Shown piece after piece: positions 48,999 to 57,770 of a stretch of 64,000 nucleotides of DNA. The notes under the pieces are model-generated. The model made no database searches and was not told the origin of the DNA. It saw only the letters and a program-made list of their open reading frames with translations. The stretch lies in NCBI GenBank assembly GCA_947378425.1, contig CANCJV010000009.1:1-64000 (forward strand), written 5' to 3'. The stretch comes from Synechococcaceae cyanobacterium. Its GTDB lineage: Bacteria; Cyanobacteriota; Cyanobacteriia; PCC-6307; Cyanobiaceae. The translations under genes were made by a program, and so were the position numbers. The first letter of the stretch is position 1; each line of letters starts with the position of its first letter.

Positions 48999-49996
48999 CC
49001 TCTCCGATTGTTCCAGGGCTGGTGAGCACCATCATCCCGGTGTTCAACCGCGCCGCCATGCTTCGCGAAGCCGTGGACAGCGTGCTCTCCCAGAGCTGGC
49101 CCCACATCGAGATCCTTATCTGCGATGACGGCTCCACCGATGACACCGTGGCCCTCGGCCGTCAGTTGTCGGCGATCGATTCGCGCATCACCTATCTGTG
49201 GAACCCCAATCGCGGCGCCGGTGCCGCCCGTGAGGCCGGTCGCCAGCGCGCCCGCGGGGAATTCATTCAGTACCTCGACAGCGACGACAGCCTCTGGCCC
49301 CACAAGTTTGAACGGCAGATTGCCGCTCTGAGGGCCCAGTCCGGCTGTGGTGTCGCTTACGGCTGGATCCGTCTCTGCCCCCAGGACGGAGTCCCCGCCA
49401 CCTCCGCCCACAAGTGGTCGGGGCGTTCACTGCCCACCCTTTTCCCCCATCTGCTGGTGGACCGATGGTGGAACACCAATGCGCCCCTCTGGCGCCGTTC
49501 GGTGACCGATCGCATCGGCCCCTGGAGCAACCTCCGCTATTCCCAGGACTGGGAGTACGACGCCCGCGCGGGTGCTCTGGGGATTCAGCTGGCCTACGTG
49601 CCTGAGTTCGTCTGTGATCAGCGTCATCACGCTGCTCAGCGCCAGACCGGCCACGGCCGCTGGCTGGATCCCGCGGACCGTGTGGAGTTCTTCAGTATGC
49701 TGCTCCACTGTGCACGCCAGGCCGGTGTGGTGGCCGATTCGCTTGAATCCATCCATTTGAGCCGCTGGACGTTCGCCCACGCACGGGAGTGCGCCCTTCT
49801 CGGTGATGAAGCTGCAGCAGCCTCTCTGTTTCAGCTTTCTGTCGAGGCTTCCGCTGCAGGCTCCGCCGACAGGCTTTTCTTTCGTGGTGTGGCGCAGCTA
49901 CTCGGGTGGCGCCGCGCCAGCGGGCTAACCGAGGCGATTCGATCATCATTCAAGACAAAACCTGGTCGTCACACCCTCAAGCAGTCCTGGTTGTAG
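48995..49996 (+). CDS. GT2-family glycosyltransferase, duplicate A2
   Basis: 333 residues from ATG 48995 (MTSPIVPGLVSTIIPVFNRA). GT-A motifs are ILICDDGSTDDTVALG and GRQRARGEFIQYLDSDD. RYSQDWEYDARAGALG and PHLLVDRWWNTNAPLWRRS are nearly the same as in the gene at 46311. It is coupled to the deacetylase upstream and starts a run of tightly spaced genes that continues to 56.8 kb. Confidence 0.93.
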   Translation: MTSPIVPGLVSTIIPVFNRAAMLREAVDSVLSQSWPHIEILICDDGSTDDTVALGRQLSAIDSRITYLWNPNRGAGAAREAGRQRARGEFIQYLDSDDSLWPHKFERQIAALRAQSGCGVAYGWIRLCPQDGVPATSAHKWSGRSLPTLFPHLLVDRWWNTNAPLWRRSVTDRIGPWSNLRYSQDWEYDARAGALGIQLAYVPEFVCDQRHHAAQRQTGHGRWLDPADRVEFFSMLLHCARQAGVVADSLESIHLSRWTFAHARECALLGDEAAAASLFQLSVEASAAGSADRLFFRGVAQLLGWRRASGLTEAIRSSFKTKPGRHTLKQSWL

Positions 49997-49999
49997 GTC

Positions 50000-50956
50000 G
50001 TGATGCTTAAACCGGATGTATCTGTTGTGATGGGTGTTTGTAATGGCATGCCCCATTTAGGCCAGGCTGTATCAAGTATTCTCGACCAACAGGGCGTTTC
50101 TCTTGAGCTGATTGTCGTTGATGACGGTTCAACTGATGGCACCTTGGCTTTCCTTGAGGGCGCCGCGAAATATGATGGTCGCTTGCGCATTGTCCAGCAG
50201 GCCAACTCAGGGCTTACGCGTGCTTTGATAGTTGGCTGTGATCTTGCTCGAGGCGATTATATTGCTCGCCAGGATAGCGATGACTATTCCCTCCCAAATC
50301 GCCTTTCCCTTCAGAAAAGTCTTCTTGACGAGTCCTCGGAGCTTGCTTTCGTCTCTTGTCTCACAAATATTGTTGGTCCTTCTGGCGAGTTTCTCTATCA
50401 ATCATCTCGTCCTCTTGATCCTGTTGCGGCTACATCTGTTCTTCGCCATCAGCGAGGGGGGCCTGTGCACGGCAGTGTGATGATGAGAAGAGAAGCATAT
50501 TATGCTTGTGGTGGATATCGATCAGAGTTCTACTTTTCTCAGGACAACGATCTTTGGTTGCGGCTTGCTGATCACGGTCTGCTCGCCTATGTATCGGCGT
50601 CTTTGTATTGTCTCCGCATTCATCCATCCTCAATCAGTGGAAGCCTGCATTTCCTGAAGGTGCCGTTTGCTGAGGCTGTTAGCAAGTCCTACCAAGCAAG
50701 GCAGTCGGGATCATCTGACGAACTTATCCTTCGTCGCCTTACAAAACTGCCCACAAGTAGGTCATCTTCGTCCAATCTTCCCGAATCATGCTTCTTAACC
50801 AATTATTTCATAGGAAGCCTGCTTCTTCGCAATCGTGATCGTCGCAGCCTGAAGTACCTCCTCGCCTCTTTTTCTTTGAGTCCTGTTTATTTTCGCGCCT
50901 TGCCTAAGTTGCCCCTCGCTTTCTTTTTGCAACTGACTCGTCTCTTAAGGAGATGA
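50000..50956 (+). CDS. GT2-family glycosyltransferase
   Basis: 318 residues; GTG 50000 or ATG 50003 (MLKPDVSVVMGVCNGMPHLG). Core motifs: LIVVDDGSTDGTLAFLE, LARGDYIARQDSDDYSLPNR and GSVMMRREAYYACGGYRSEF with QDNDLWLRLADHG. This variant (VVMGVxNG start, QDSDD metal site) is common in O-antigen loci. Its codon use is less GC-rich in the second half than that of its neighbours. It is three bases after duplicate A2 and overlaps the next gene by four bases. Confidence 0.93.
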   Translation: MMLKPDVSVVMGVCNGMPHLGQAVSSILDQQGVSLELIVVDDGSTDGTLAFLEGAAKYDGRLRIVQQANSGLTRALIVGCDLARGDYIARQDSDDYSLPNRLSLQKSLLDESSELAFVSCLTNIVGPSGEFLYQSSRPLDPVAATSVLRHQRGGPVHGSVMMRREAYYACGGYRSEFYFSQDNDLWLRLADHGLLAYVSASLYCLRIHPSSISGSLHFLKVPFAEAVSKSYQARQSGSSDELILRRLTKLPTSRSSSSNLPESCFLTNYFIGSLLLRNRDRRSLKYLLASFSLSPVYFRALPKLPLAFFLQLTRLLRR

Positions 50957-52104
50957 ATATCCTGTTCGCCGCGGATGTTCCGCCAGATCCCAATTCTGGC
51001 GCAGCCGGCACCGAATGGCAGACGATCGCGGCCCTGTGCCAGGCGGGACACCAGGTCGATGCCATCTGGAGGGATGATCTGCCGCAACGCATCCGCCACG
51101 GCAATCTCCACTATCTTCTGGAATTGCCACTGGGCTACCGACAAGTGATTCGGAGTCGGTGCAAATCCAAGCAATACGATGTCATTCATGTCAACCAATC
51201 TCATGGCTTTCTGGCTGCCCAGGACCACCGGCGTCTGGGCCGTCCAGGTGTGTTCGTTATGCGCAGCCACGGTCTGGATGATCACATGGAGCAGGTGCTG
51301 CGTCCCTGGCGCCAGAAGCTGGGCATTGCATCCCGGCCGCTGCGCACGCGGCTTGTCGGTTCCGTGATTGATGCCGCCCTGCGTCGCCACGATCGCCTCG
51401 CCTACAGGGCCGTCGACGGGGTGATCGTCAGCTCCAGCCAGGATGCCGACTTCCTAGTCCAGCAGCGCGGGATGCGGCCCGAGCGGGTCGCCTGTGTTCC
51501 TCAGGCGCCTTCGGCCGCCTTCTTGGAGGCGCCCCTCCAACCCATGTGCGTCCAGAGGCTGAAGCGGGTGCTGCATGTGGGTACCTACGCCTATTTCAAG
51601 GGCAGCCCCACCGTGGCCGCTGCCATCCCCCTTCTCCTACAGAGCCACCCCGATCTCCAGATCACCTGGGTCTGCCAGCAACGCGACCACGCCGCAATCG
51701 AGGCCACGATCGGATCCCCTTATCGCCAACGGCTGCAGTTGCTCGACTGGATGCCCCAACCGGCGTTGGTGTCGCTCTTCGACCAGCACGGCATCTTTCT
51801 CTGCCCCTCGCTGTTCGAAGGATTCGGCAAGGTGTTTCTGGAGGCCATGGCTCGCGGACTGTGCGTTGTGGGGACGCCGACAGGCGGCATGGCTGATCTG
51901 ATCAACCACCGCTCCAATGGCCTCCTGGTGAATGTCCACGACATCCAGGGGTTGACTGATGCCGTGTCGTGGCTGGTTCAGAAGCCTGCACACGCTTTTG
52001 CACTCTCCGATGTCGCCGCTCAGACGGCTCGCCTTTATAGCTGGAGTCGTGTCGCCACGGAGACTGAGGGCTTTTATCAAAGTCTGCTTGCACTGAAGAG
52101 TTAG
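50953..52104 (+). CDS. GT4-family glycosyltransferase
   Basis: 383 residues. The N-terminal GT-B domain begins MNILFAADVPPDPNSGAAG and shows VIHVNQSHGFLAAQDH. The C-terminal domain shows VLHVGTYAYFKGSPTVAAAI, LLDWMPQPALVSLFDQHGIF and the donor site LFEGFGKVFLEAMARGLCVV with GTPTGGMADLI. AAGGAG abuts the ATG at 50953 with no spacing, so translation probably depends on coupling with the upstream gene (ATGA overlap). Confidence 0.93.
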   Translation: MNILFAADVPPDPNSGAAGTEWQTIAALCQAGHQVDAIWRDDLPQRIRHGNLHYLLELPLGYRQVIRSRCKSKQYDVIHVNQSHGFLAAQDHRRLGRPGVFVMRSHGLDDHMEQVLRPWRQKLGIASRPLRTRLVGSVIDAALRRHDRLAYRAVDGVIVSSSQDADFLVQQRGMRPERVACVPQAPSAAFLEAPLQPMCVQRLKRVLHVGTYAYFKGSPTVAAAIPLLLQSHPDLQITWVCQQRDHAAIEATIGSPYRQRLQLLDWMPQPALVSLFDQHGIFLCPSLFEGFGKVFLEAMARGLCVVGTPTGGMADLINHRSNGLLVNVHDIQGLTDAVSWLVQKPAHAFALSDVAAQTARLYSWSRVATETEGFYQSLLALKS

Positions 52105-52113
52105 TCCACCGCG

Positions 52114-52689
52114 ATGCCATCGAATCTTGCGCGTTTCCATTACCAGGCTCAACTGTTCCGGCAGACTGCCTTGTCAAGGATCAGGGTCCATGGCTATCGC
52201 CTGATGGGCTCTAGCACGATCCATCCCAAGTGCCTGTTTGGGCCCCATGTGAGAATTGATCGCCCTCATTTGCTTGAGATGGGTCAGCGGTGTGTACTTC
52301 AGCAAGGGGTGTGGCTCCTGATTGGATCGGATTCGGCCTCGCTTCAGGTGGGCGAATTCACGTTCTTCGGCCGGGATGTGGAGATCGAGGTCTCCACCTC
52401 GGTGGTGATTGGTAAGCACTGCCTCATTGCACCAGGCGTGTACATCACGGATCACAACCATGACGTGAGCGCCGAGCTTCCCATGTTTGAGGCTCCTTGC
52501 ATCCATGGCCCTGTGGATATCGGTGATAATGTCTGGATCGGTGCCAAAGCCATTATTCTGCCAGGCGTCACGATTGAAACTGGAGCCGTTGTTGGTGCTG
52601 GTTCGGTGGTAACCAGGTCCGTGGCGCGGGATATGGTGGTTGCGGGTGTGCCAGCGCGTCCGATCAGGTCCCGTTTCTCAGCTTCCTGA
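52114..52689 (+). CDS. Hexapeptide-repeat sugar O-acetyltransferase (WbbJ/WcaF type)
   Basis: 191 residues with a left-handed beta-helix built of isoleucine/valine hexapeptide repeats. YITDHNHDVSAELPMF carries the catalytic His region, followed by GPVDIGDNVWIGAKAIILPG and VGAGSVVTRSV with VVAGVPARPIRS, the invariant acetyl-CoA-binding end. It presumably acetylates a sugar of the polysaccharide, the opposite of the CE4 enzyme upstream. It starts nine bases after the GT4 gene. Confidence 0.93.
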   Translation: MPSNLARFHYQAQLFRQTALSRIRVHGYRLMGSSTIHPKCLFGPHVRIDRPHLLEMGQRCVLQQGVWLLIGSDSASLQVGEFTFFGRDVEIEVSTSVVIGKHCLIAPGVYITDHNHDVSAELPMFEAPCIHGPVDIGDNVWIGAKAIILPGVTIETGAVVGAGSVVTRSVARDMVVAGVPARPIRSRFSAS

Positions 52690-52692
52690 ACC

Positions 52693-53598
52693 GTGAATCG
52701 TCTTCCCAATTCCATTCCGCGCCTGCGTGCAGAGCTCTTGCGCTTTCGCACACTTGCCGTTGCGCAGGCCCTGACACTTCGATCGGAGAGTCCCTGCTGC
52801 CTTCACAGATCTCTGTTTGGTTTTCCGTTCATCATCGATGTCTCGGCCTCGGCCACTCATGCCCTCCTATGGCTTGAGGGAGAGCGGTTGATCGCTGAAC
52901 GTTTTCTGTTGCGGTCGCTGCTTCGCCCAGGCATGAACGTGGTGGATGTAGGTGCCAATATCGGTTACTACTTGCTCCTGTTTGAGTCTGTTATCGGACC
53001 AACCGGGCATGTACTGCTGATCGAGCCATCGCCTGAGAATCTGCCCCAGATCCGCCGTGCCCTGGAGATCAATAGCTTCACCAACACCAGACTTGAGGCC
53101 ATCGCAGTGGGTGCCCACGAGGGACTGGTTGGGCTTCGCTCTGGCATCAACAGCGGTGTTGCTGAACTTCAGCAAGCCTCTTATCAGGTCCCGATCCGTC
53201 CATTGGATGCGGTCGTCCGCGACAGTGTTGATTTCATCAAGATTGACGTGGAGGGCTTTGAACTTGATGTGCTCAAGGGTGCGTCTGGTGTTCTGCAGCA
53301 CGATCGACCGACGATGTTCCTCGAAGTCCATCCTCACATCCTTGGCCGCTTTGGTACAAGCCTGGCGGCTGTGATTGCTGAGGTGTCCAGGTACTATCCC
53401 GATTTCGAGATCCATTATGTCCCGCTGGCTGCTCAATCCTTGAAGACCAAGCTGGCTGAGCGCTATCTCAACAGAGATCAACTCCGGCGAGCAAACGATG
53501 TGAATGACTTCCTTCTGAACTTCGCGACCTACACTGGCAGTTCTGATTCAACATTCTGGATCGTTGGCCGAGCACCTGATGAACTCCCCCCTGGATGA
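52693..53598 (+). CDS. FkbM-family methyltransferase
   Basis: 301 residues from GTG 52693. SAM-binding MNVVDVGANIGYYLLLFES, the acidic strand LLIEPSPENL and the FkbM block VDFIKIDVEGFELDVLKG are clear, with PTMFLEVHPHILGRFG further on. It is a second, unrelated copy to the AT-rich FkbM gene at 30094 and has GC-rich codon use. It overlaps the start of the next GT2 gene by 20 bases. Confidence 0.92.
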   Translation: MNRLPNSIPRLRAELLRFRTLAVAQALTLRSESPCCLHRSLFGFPFIIDVSASATHALLWLEGERLIAERFLLRSLLRPGMNVVDVGANIGYYLLLFESVIGPTGHVLLIEPSPENLPQIRRALEINSFTNTRLEAIAVGAHEGLVGLRSGINSGVAELQQASYQVPIRPLDAVVRDSVDFIKIDVEGFELDVLKGASGVLQHDRPTMFLEVHPHILGRFGTSLAAVIAEVSRYYPDFEIHYVPLAAQSLKTKLAERYLNRDQLRRANDVNDFLLNFATYTGSSDSTFWIVGRAPDELPPG

Positions 53599-54532
53599 GG
53601 CGAACGTGTCCATCAAGCCTTGTAATCTATCCATTTTGATTCCCACGTTTAATCGTGGCGAGATTTTGCTTGATACGGTGCTTGAGCTTCTTGATCAGAG
53701 GCCTGTAGCGGCCGAGATTCTGGTCATTGATCAGACTCCAAGTCATGCGGAAGCGATTGCAAGTCAACTACACACTTGGCATGCGGATGGGAAAATTCGT
53801 TGGATCAGGCTGTCCCAGCCTTCCCAGCCTAAGGCTCTGAATGTCGGGATTAAGGCAGCAAAGCAGTCATTGATCCTATGTCTTGACGATGACATAAGAA
53901 TTGAACAAGGTTTCGTTGCGGCCCATGCACACAGCTTTGAGAAAGAATCCATCTGGGCAGTGGCTGGACAAATTCTGCAACCAGGAGAAGTTCCACTTGA
54001 TGGATACCAGTATTGCTATAGGAATGGTCCGTTCAGCGATTTCGACTTTCCATTTCGCTCTTCGCAGTCAACTCTTGTCACTAATGGTATGTCTGGCAAC
54101 TTGTCGTTTCGGCGGGAACGAGCATTGCAGATTGGCGGTTTCGATGAAAACTTTCTTCCACCAGTGGCATTCCACTTTGAAAGTGATTTCTGTAAACGGT
54201 TAATTGCTGCTGGAGGGCAGGTTCTGTTCCAACCCAAAGCTCGTATTTACCACCTTCGGCTTGAGAGGGGTGGTACACGATCAAAGGGGAATCATTTGGC
54301 ATCGGCATCTCCTACCCATGGTCAAGGTGCGTACTATTACGCCCTAAGACGCGGAATTAGGTTTTCAACGATTCTGTTTGTTTTAAGGCGTCCGTTACGT
54401 GAGGTTTGTACTCGCTTCCACTTTAAGCATCCATGGTGGATCCCGGTCAAGCTTCTCGGTGAGTTCCGCGCGCTCTACCAAGCAATCACACTGGCAATGA
54501 AGGGACCTAGGCTAATTGATAGCGATGAGTAA
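53579..54532 (+). CDS. GT2-family glycosyltransferase
   Basis: 317 residues from ATG 53579, inside the end of the FkbM gene; GTG 53606 (VSIKPCNLSILIPTFN) is the alternative. GT-A motifs: LSILIPTFNRGEILLDTVLE, LVIDQTPSH, and the metal site LCLDDDIRIEQGFVAAH. MSGNLSFRRERALQIGGFDE with FHFESDFCKRL is the acceptor side. It overlaps the following GT4 start by eight bases. Confidence 0.92.
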   Translation: MNSPLDEANVSIKPCNLSILIPTFNRGEILLDTVLELLDQRPVAAEILVIDQTPSHAEAIASQLHTWHADGKIRWIRLSQPSQPKALNVGIKAAKQSLILCLDDDIRIEQGFVAAHAHSFEKESIWAVAGQILQPGEVPLDGYQYCYRNGPFSDFDFPFRSSQSTLVTNGMSGNLSFRRERALQIGGFDENFLPPVAFHFESDFCKRLIAAGGQVLFQPKARIYHLRLERGGTRSKGNHLASASPTHGQGAYYYALRRGIRFSTILFVLRRPLREVCTRFHFKHPWWIPVKLLGEFRALYQAITLAMKGPRLIDSDE

Positions 54533-55718
54533 TTCGATAACACGTCTCGCGATCATCACCACCCACCCGATCCAGTACCAGGTCCCCTGGTTTCGAGCTC
54601 TCGCGGCGCATCCCGGTATCGATCTCACCGTGTTCTTTGCCCTTTTGCCAGACGCCCGGCAGCAGGGAGATGGTTTCGGTCTGAGTTTTGAATGGGATAT
54701 TCCTCTGCTGGCGGGTTACACCCATCAGCTCCTGGATAATGTAGCCCGCTGTCCCGGAGTCGATCACTTCGCCGGTTGCGATACCCCCGCCATCGGCACG
54801 ACGCTTGCTGAGGGCTGCTTCGACGCCGTCATCGTCAACGGCTGGGTCGTCAAAACCTGTCTCCAGGCCCTCTGGGCCTGTCGCCGGCTTGGCATCCCCT
54901 GCTTGGTGCGCGGTGAATCCAATGCCCTGCGGCCCCGCGCCACCTGGAAGCGCTGGCTGCATCGACTGCTGCTGAGCCAATACGCCGCCTGTCTGTGCAT
55001 CGGTCAGGCCAATCGCAACTTCTACCTGGCCAATGGTGTGCCCGCCGCCAGGCTGTTCGCCGTGCCCTATGGCGTTGACAACGACCGCTTCGCCCATGCG
55101 GCCTCCCAACTTCGTCCACAGCGCCAGGTGATCCGCGCCAGCTGGTCGATGGCGCCCCAGGCTGTGGTGCTGTTGTTCTGCGCCAAGTTCATCGCCAAAA
55201 AGCGTCCGCTCGATCTCCTCGAGGCGTTGACGTTGTTGCAGTCCTCCGGGGCAGCCCAGCGGCTTTGTCTGCATCTGTTGATGGTGGGCAGCGGCGAGCT
55301 GCTCGAGGATTGTCGTGCCTATGCCCTGCAGCACCACCTGCCCGTGACCTTCGTGGGTTTCCTCAACCAGAGTGAGATGCCCACGGCCTACGTGGCCGCA
55401 GACCTGCAGGTGCTGCCTTCCGATGACGGTGAAACCTGGGGCCTGGTGATCAACGAGGGCATGGCCTGCGGCCTGCCGGCCTTGGTGAGCGACCGTGTCG
55501 GTTGCCACCCCGATCTTGTGGAGCCTGGAGTCACCGGGGAGGTGTTCCCCCTCGGTGACACGGTTGTTCTTGCTGAGTGCCTTGAGCGCCTCTGCTCATC
55601 GCCCGATCGACTGGCCTCCATGGGGCAGGCAGCCCGAACCCGCGTCTCCGCCTACGGCATCGATCAGATGGTCGACGGCACCCTGCAGGCTCTTTCCTCC
55701 GTGACAGGGTCGCACTGA
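54525..55718 (+). CDS. GT4-family glycosyltransferase
   Basis: 397 residues from ATG 54525. The N-terminus RLAIITTHPIQYQVPWFRAL is typical of a GT4 subgroup found in O-antigen loci. The C-terminal donor domain has VVLLFCAKFIAKKRPLDLLE, FVGFLNQSEMPTAYVAADLQ, LPSDDGETWGLVINEGMACG and LPALVSDRVG. The stop shares one base with the next ATG (TGATG at 55716-55720), giving tight coupling. Confidence 0.93.
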   Translation: MSNSITRLAIITTHPIQYQVPWFRALAAHPGIDLTVFFALLPDARQQGDGFGLSFEWDIPLLAGYTHQLLDNVARCPGVDHFAGCDTPAIGTTLAEGCFDAVIVNGWVVKTCLQALWACRRLGIPCLVRGESNALRPRATWKRWLHRLLLSQYAACLCIGQANRNFYLANGVPAARLFAVPYGVDNDRFAHAASQLRPQRQVIRASWSMAPQAVVLLFCAKFIAKKRPLDLLEALTLLQSSGAAQRLCLHLLMVGSGELLEDCRAYALQHHLPVTFVGFLNQSEMPTAYVAADLQVLPSDDGETWGLVINEGMACGLPALVSDRVGCHPDLVEPGVTGEVFPLGDTVVLAECLERLCSSPDRLASMGQAARTRVSAYGIDQMVDGTLQALSSVTGSH

Positions 55719-56776
55719 TGCGCGTTGCGCTCCTCTCCGCAGCGCCCGCCAACAGTCTGGGCAGCATGGCCATCTATGCGGAGATGGTCCGGACCAGCGT
55801 CGCATTGGTGTCTCCGGCCATCGAGTTGATCAGCGTCCCCCTGTTGAGCCATCCGCTCACTGGAGTCCGTTCCCGTCTGGCGGCAATCGCTGAGGTCCGC
55901 TGGCGAGCCAGCCGCGTTCAGGCCGATCTCTTCCACTGGCTAGATGGCAGTCACGCCTACCTCGCTGGTGGGTTTGATCTTGAGCGCACCCTGGTCACGG
56001 TGCACGACTTCATTCCCGCTCTGCAGGCAGCCGGGGCTTTTCAGGGTATTGCTCCTCCTGGCTGGGGTGCGCGGCAGCTGCTGTCCTCCAGCCTCAGTGC
56101 CATCCGGCACGCCGGTGCAGTTTGTGCTGTCAGTCAGGCTACAGCGATCGACCTGCAGCGATTCACGGGTCGAAGGGCTGACGCTGTTGTGCCGCTAAGC
56201 CTCCGGCCTCTTCCTCCTCCCTGCCAGTCATCAGCCCAGCTTCCACGCTCATACATCCTGCATGTCGGCAACCATGGGTTCTACAAGAACCGCTCGGCCG
56301 TTCTGGCGGTGTTCTCTGCCTTGGCTCCGATCTTTCCAGAGCTGCACTTGGTCTTGGCAGGTGGGGGGGAGTCGTCCCCAGACAGCAACCCATTTGCGAT
56401 CGCAGGCCTCCGTGAACGTGTGCACTGGTTTGCCTCTCCCAGTGACGCCACGCTGGTTCAGCTCTACAAGCAGGCCGAGCTCCTGCTTTTCCCCAGTCTC
56501 TATGAAGGTTTCGGCTGGCCACCGCTTGAAGCGATGGTCCAAGGCTGTCCCGTGGTTTGCTCGACAGCCGGTTCCCTGCCGGAAGTCGTTGGCACAGCGG
56601 CACTCACCTGCTCCCCCACAGACATCGATGGCCTGACCCAGGCCGTAACCCGTCTGCTGCAGAATCCGGAGCTAAAAAATGATTTGATTGCGCGCGGCAA
56701 CGCCAATCTGCAACGCTTTTCCCTGCACCGGATGGGCAGCCAGCTGGTCAGTCTTTATGAGAAGCTCGATTGTTGA
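55718..56776 (+). CDS. GT4-family glycosyltransferase
   Basis: 352 residues. It begins MRVALLSAAPANSLGSMAIY; TLVTVHDFIPALQAAGAF and ILHVGNHGFYKNRSAVLAVF are mannosyl/fucosyl-type GT4 blocks. The donor site is LFPSLYEGFGWPPLEAMVQG followed by CPVVCSTAGSLPEVVG. It is the last gene of the co-directional run that begins at 48.2 kb. Its end overlaps the convergent acyltransferase gene by 29 bases. Confidence 0.93.
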   Translation: MRVALLSAAPANSLGSMAIYAEMVRTSVALVSPAIELISVPLLSHPLTGVRSRLAAIAEVRWRASRVQADLFHWLDGSHAYLAGGFDLERTLVTVHDFIPALQAAGAFQGIAPPGWGARQLLSSSLSAIRHAGAVCAVSQATAIDLQRFTGRRADAVVPLSLRPLPPPCQSSAQLPRSYILHVGNHGFYKNRSAVLAVFSALAPIFPELHLVLAGGGESSPDSNPFAIAGLRERVHWFASPSDATLVQLYKQAELLLFPSLYEGFGWPPLEAMVQGCPVVCSTAGSLPEVVGTAALTCSPTDIDGLTQAVTRLLQNPELKNDLIARGNANLQRFSLHRMGSQLVSLYEKLDC

Positions 56777-57770
56777 GCAACTGATTGCCCCAGTTCAGGA
56801 TGAGGCCGGTTCCTGGTTTTTCGATCCAGCGCCGCATCGCCAAGCCTGCAGCCACAGTGCTGAATAGACCTAGCATCAACGCAAGTGGCAAGAATAACTC
56901 ACTGCCATTGGCAAGCTTTTGGGCTATTTTTAGTGATGCCGAATTGGTCAGAACCTGAATCAGGTAAATTGAGTACGAGGCATCTCCCACTAGCAGTAAG
57001 GGTGCAAAAGCGAAACTCAGCTTTGCTTGTTGTTCGAGAGTTATCAAGCCCACCAATAAGATGCCGCAAGCAAGTATGGATTGATTGCTTAGGCCAATCG
57101 CCAGCGTTGTCGCTACCAATAGCAAGCGCAACCATATCTCTCCCTGGGCTTTGGGCCACGGCTTGAGCAGGATGAACAGTGAAACCCCTAGCAGAAAGCT
57201 GCCAATCAGCCCTTGCCCTGCAACAGCACAGATGACCAGGCTCGCTGAGAGGGCGATTTCAAACCATCGTTTTTGATGAAGCGTATGGAATTTGGTTATA
57301 ATTAATGCGAAGGCCAAGTAAAAGCAAGCTTCATAATAGAGTGTCCAGCCAACATAGACATAGCCACCCATTCGCCCGAAATCAAAAAACAGTGTCTGAC
57401 CCAGTCTTTCCCAGCTGATCTCTGGGGTGTGGTTCAGAGATCCTCGCGGCATCATCGTCAACGAGATGATAACGAGAGAGGCTGTTGCCAAGTAGACTGG
57501 ATATAGTCGCGCGAATCTTCCAAGTAGAAAAGAATATCTGCTGCGTGGTCGCTCAGCCGCAGACTTGGCAATCACATAACCTGATAATATGAAAAATAGC
57601 ACCACTCCAAAGCCACCTGCCGCAAACCAATGAACTTCCATTTTCCCATGTTGATACACATGGGCCCCCATTTCCAGGTGGTACAGAACCACTCCGAGGG
57701 CTGCAATAGCCCTCAACCATTGCAGGCTAAAAAGCCTTCCGCCTGCTTGCTCCAAAATGCGAATCGCCAT
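56748..57770 (-). CDS. Integral-membrane acyltransferase (acyltransferase 3, OafA/WecH-like)
   Basis: 340 residues with about ten hydrophobic helices. The N-terminal block FSLQWLRAIAALGVVLYHLE matches the family's R-x-A...H catalytic region, and GFGVVLFFILSGYVIA is the second hallmark. It would transfer acetyl or another acyl group to sugars on the membrane. It is the only minus-strand gene among the glycosyltransferases and overlaps both neighbours: 29 bases tail to tail on one side, 14 bases head to head on the other. It is probably an inserted decoration gene. Confidence 0.92.
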   Translation of the reverse strand: MAIRILEQAGGRLFSLQWLRAIAALGVVLYHLEMGAHVYQHGKMEVHWFAAGGFGVVLFFILSGYVIAKSAAERPRSRYSFLLGRFARLYPVYLATASLVIISLTMMPRGSLNHTPEISWERLGQTLFFDFGRMGGYVYVGWTLYYEACFYLAFALIITKFHTLHQKRWFEIALSASLVICAVAGQGLIGSFLLGVSLFILLKPWPKAQGEIWLRLLLVATTLAIGLSNQSILACGILLVGLITLEQQAKLSFAFAPLLLVGDASYSIYLIQVLTNSASLKIAQKLANGSELFLPLALMLGLFSTVAAGLAMRRWIEKPGTGLILNWGNQLLNNRASHKD

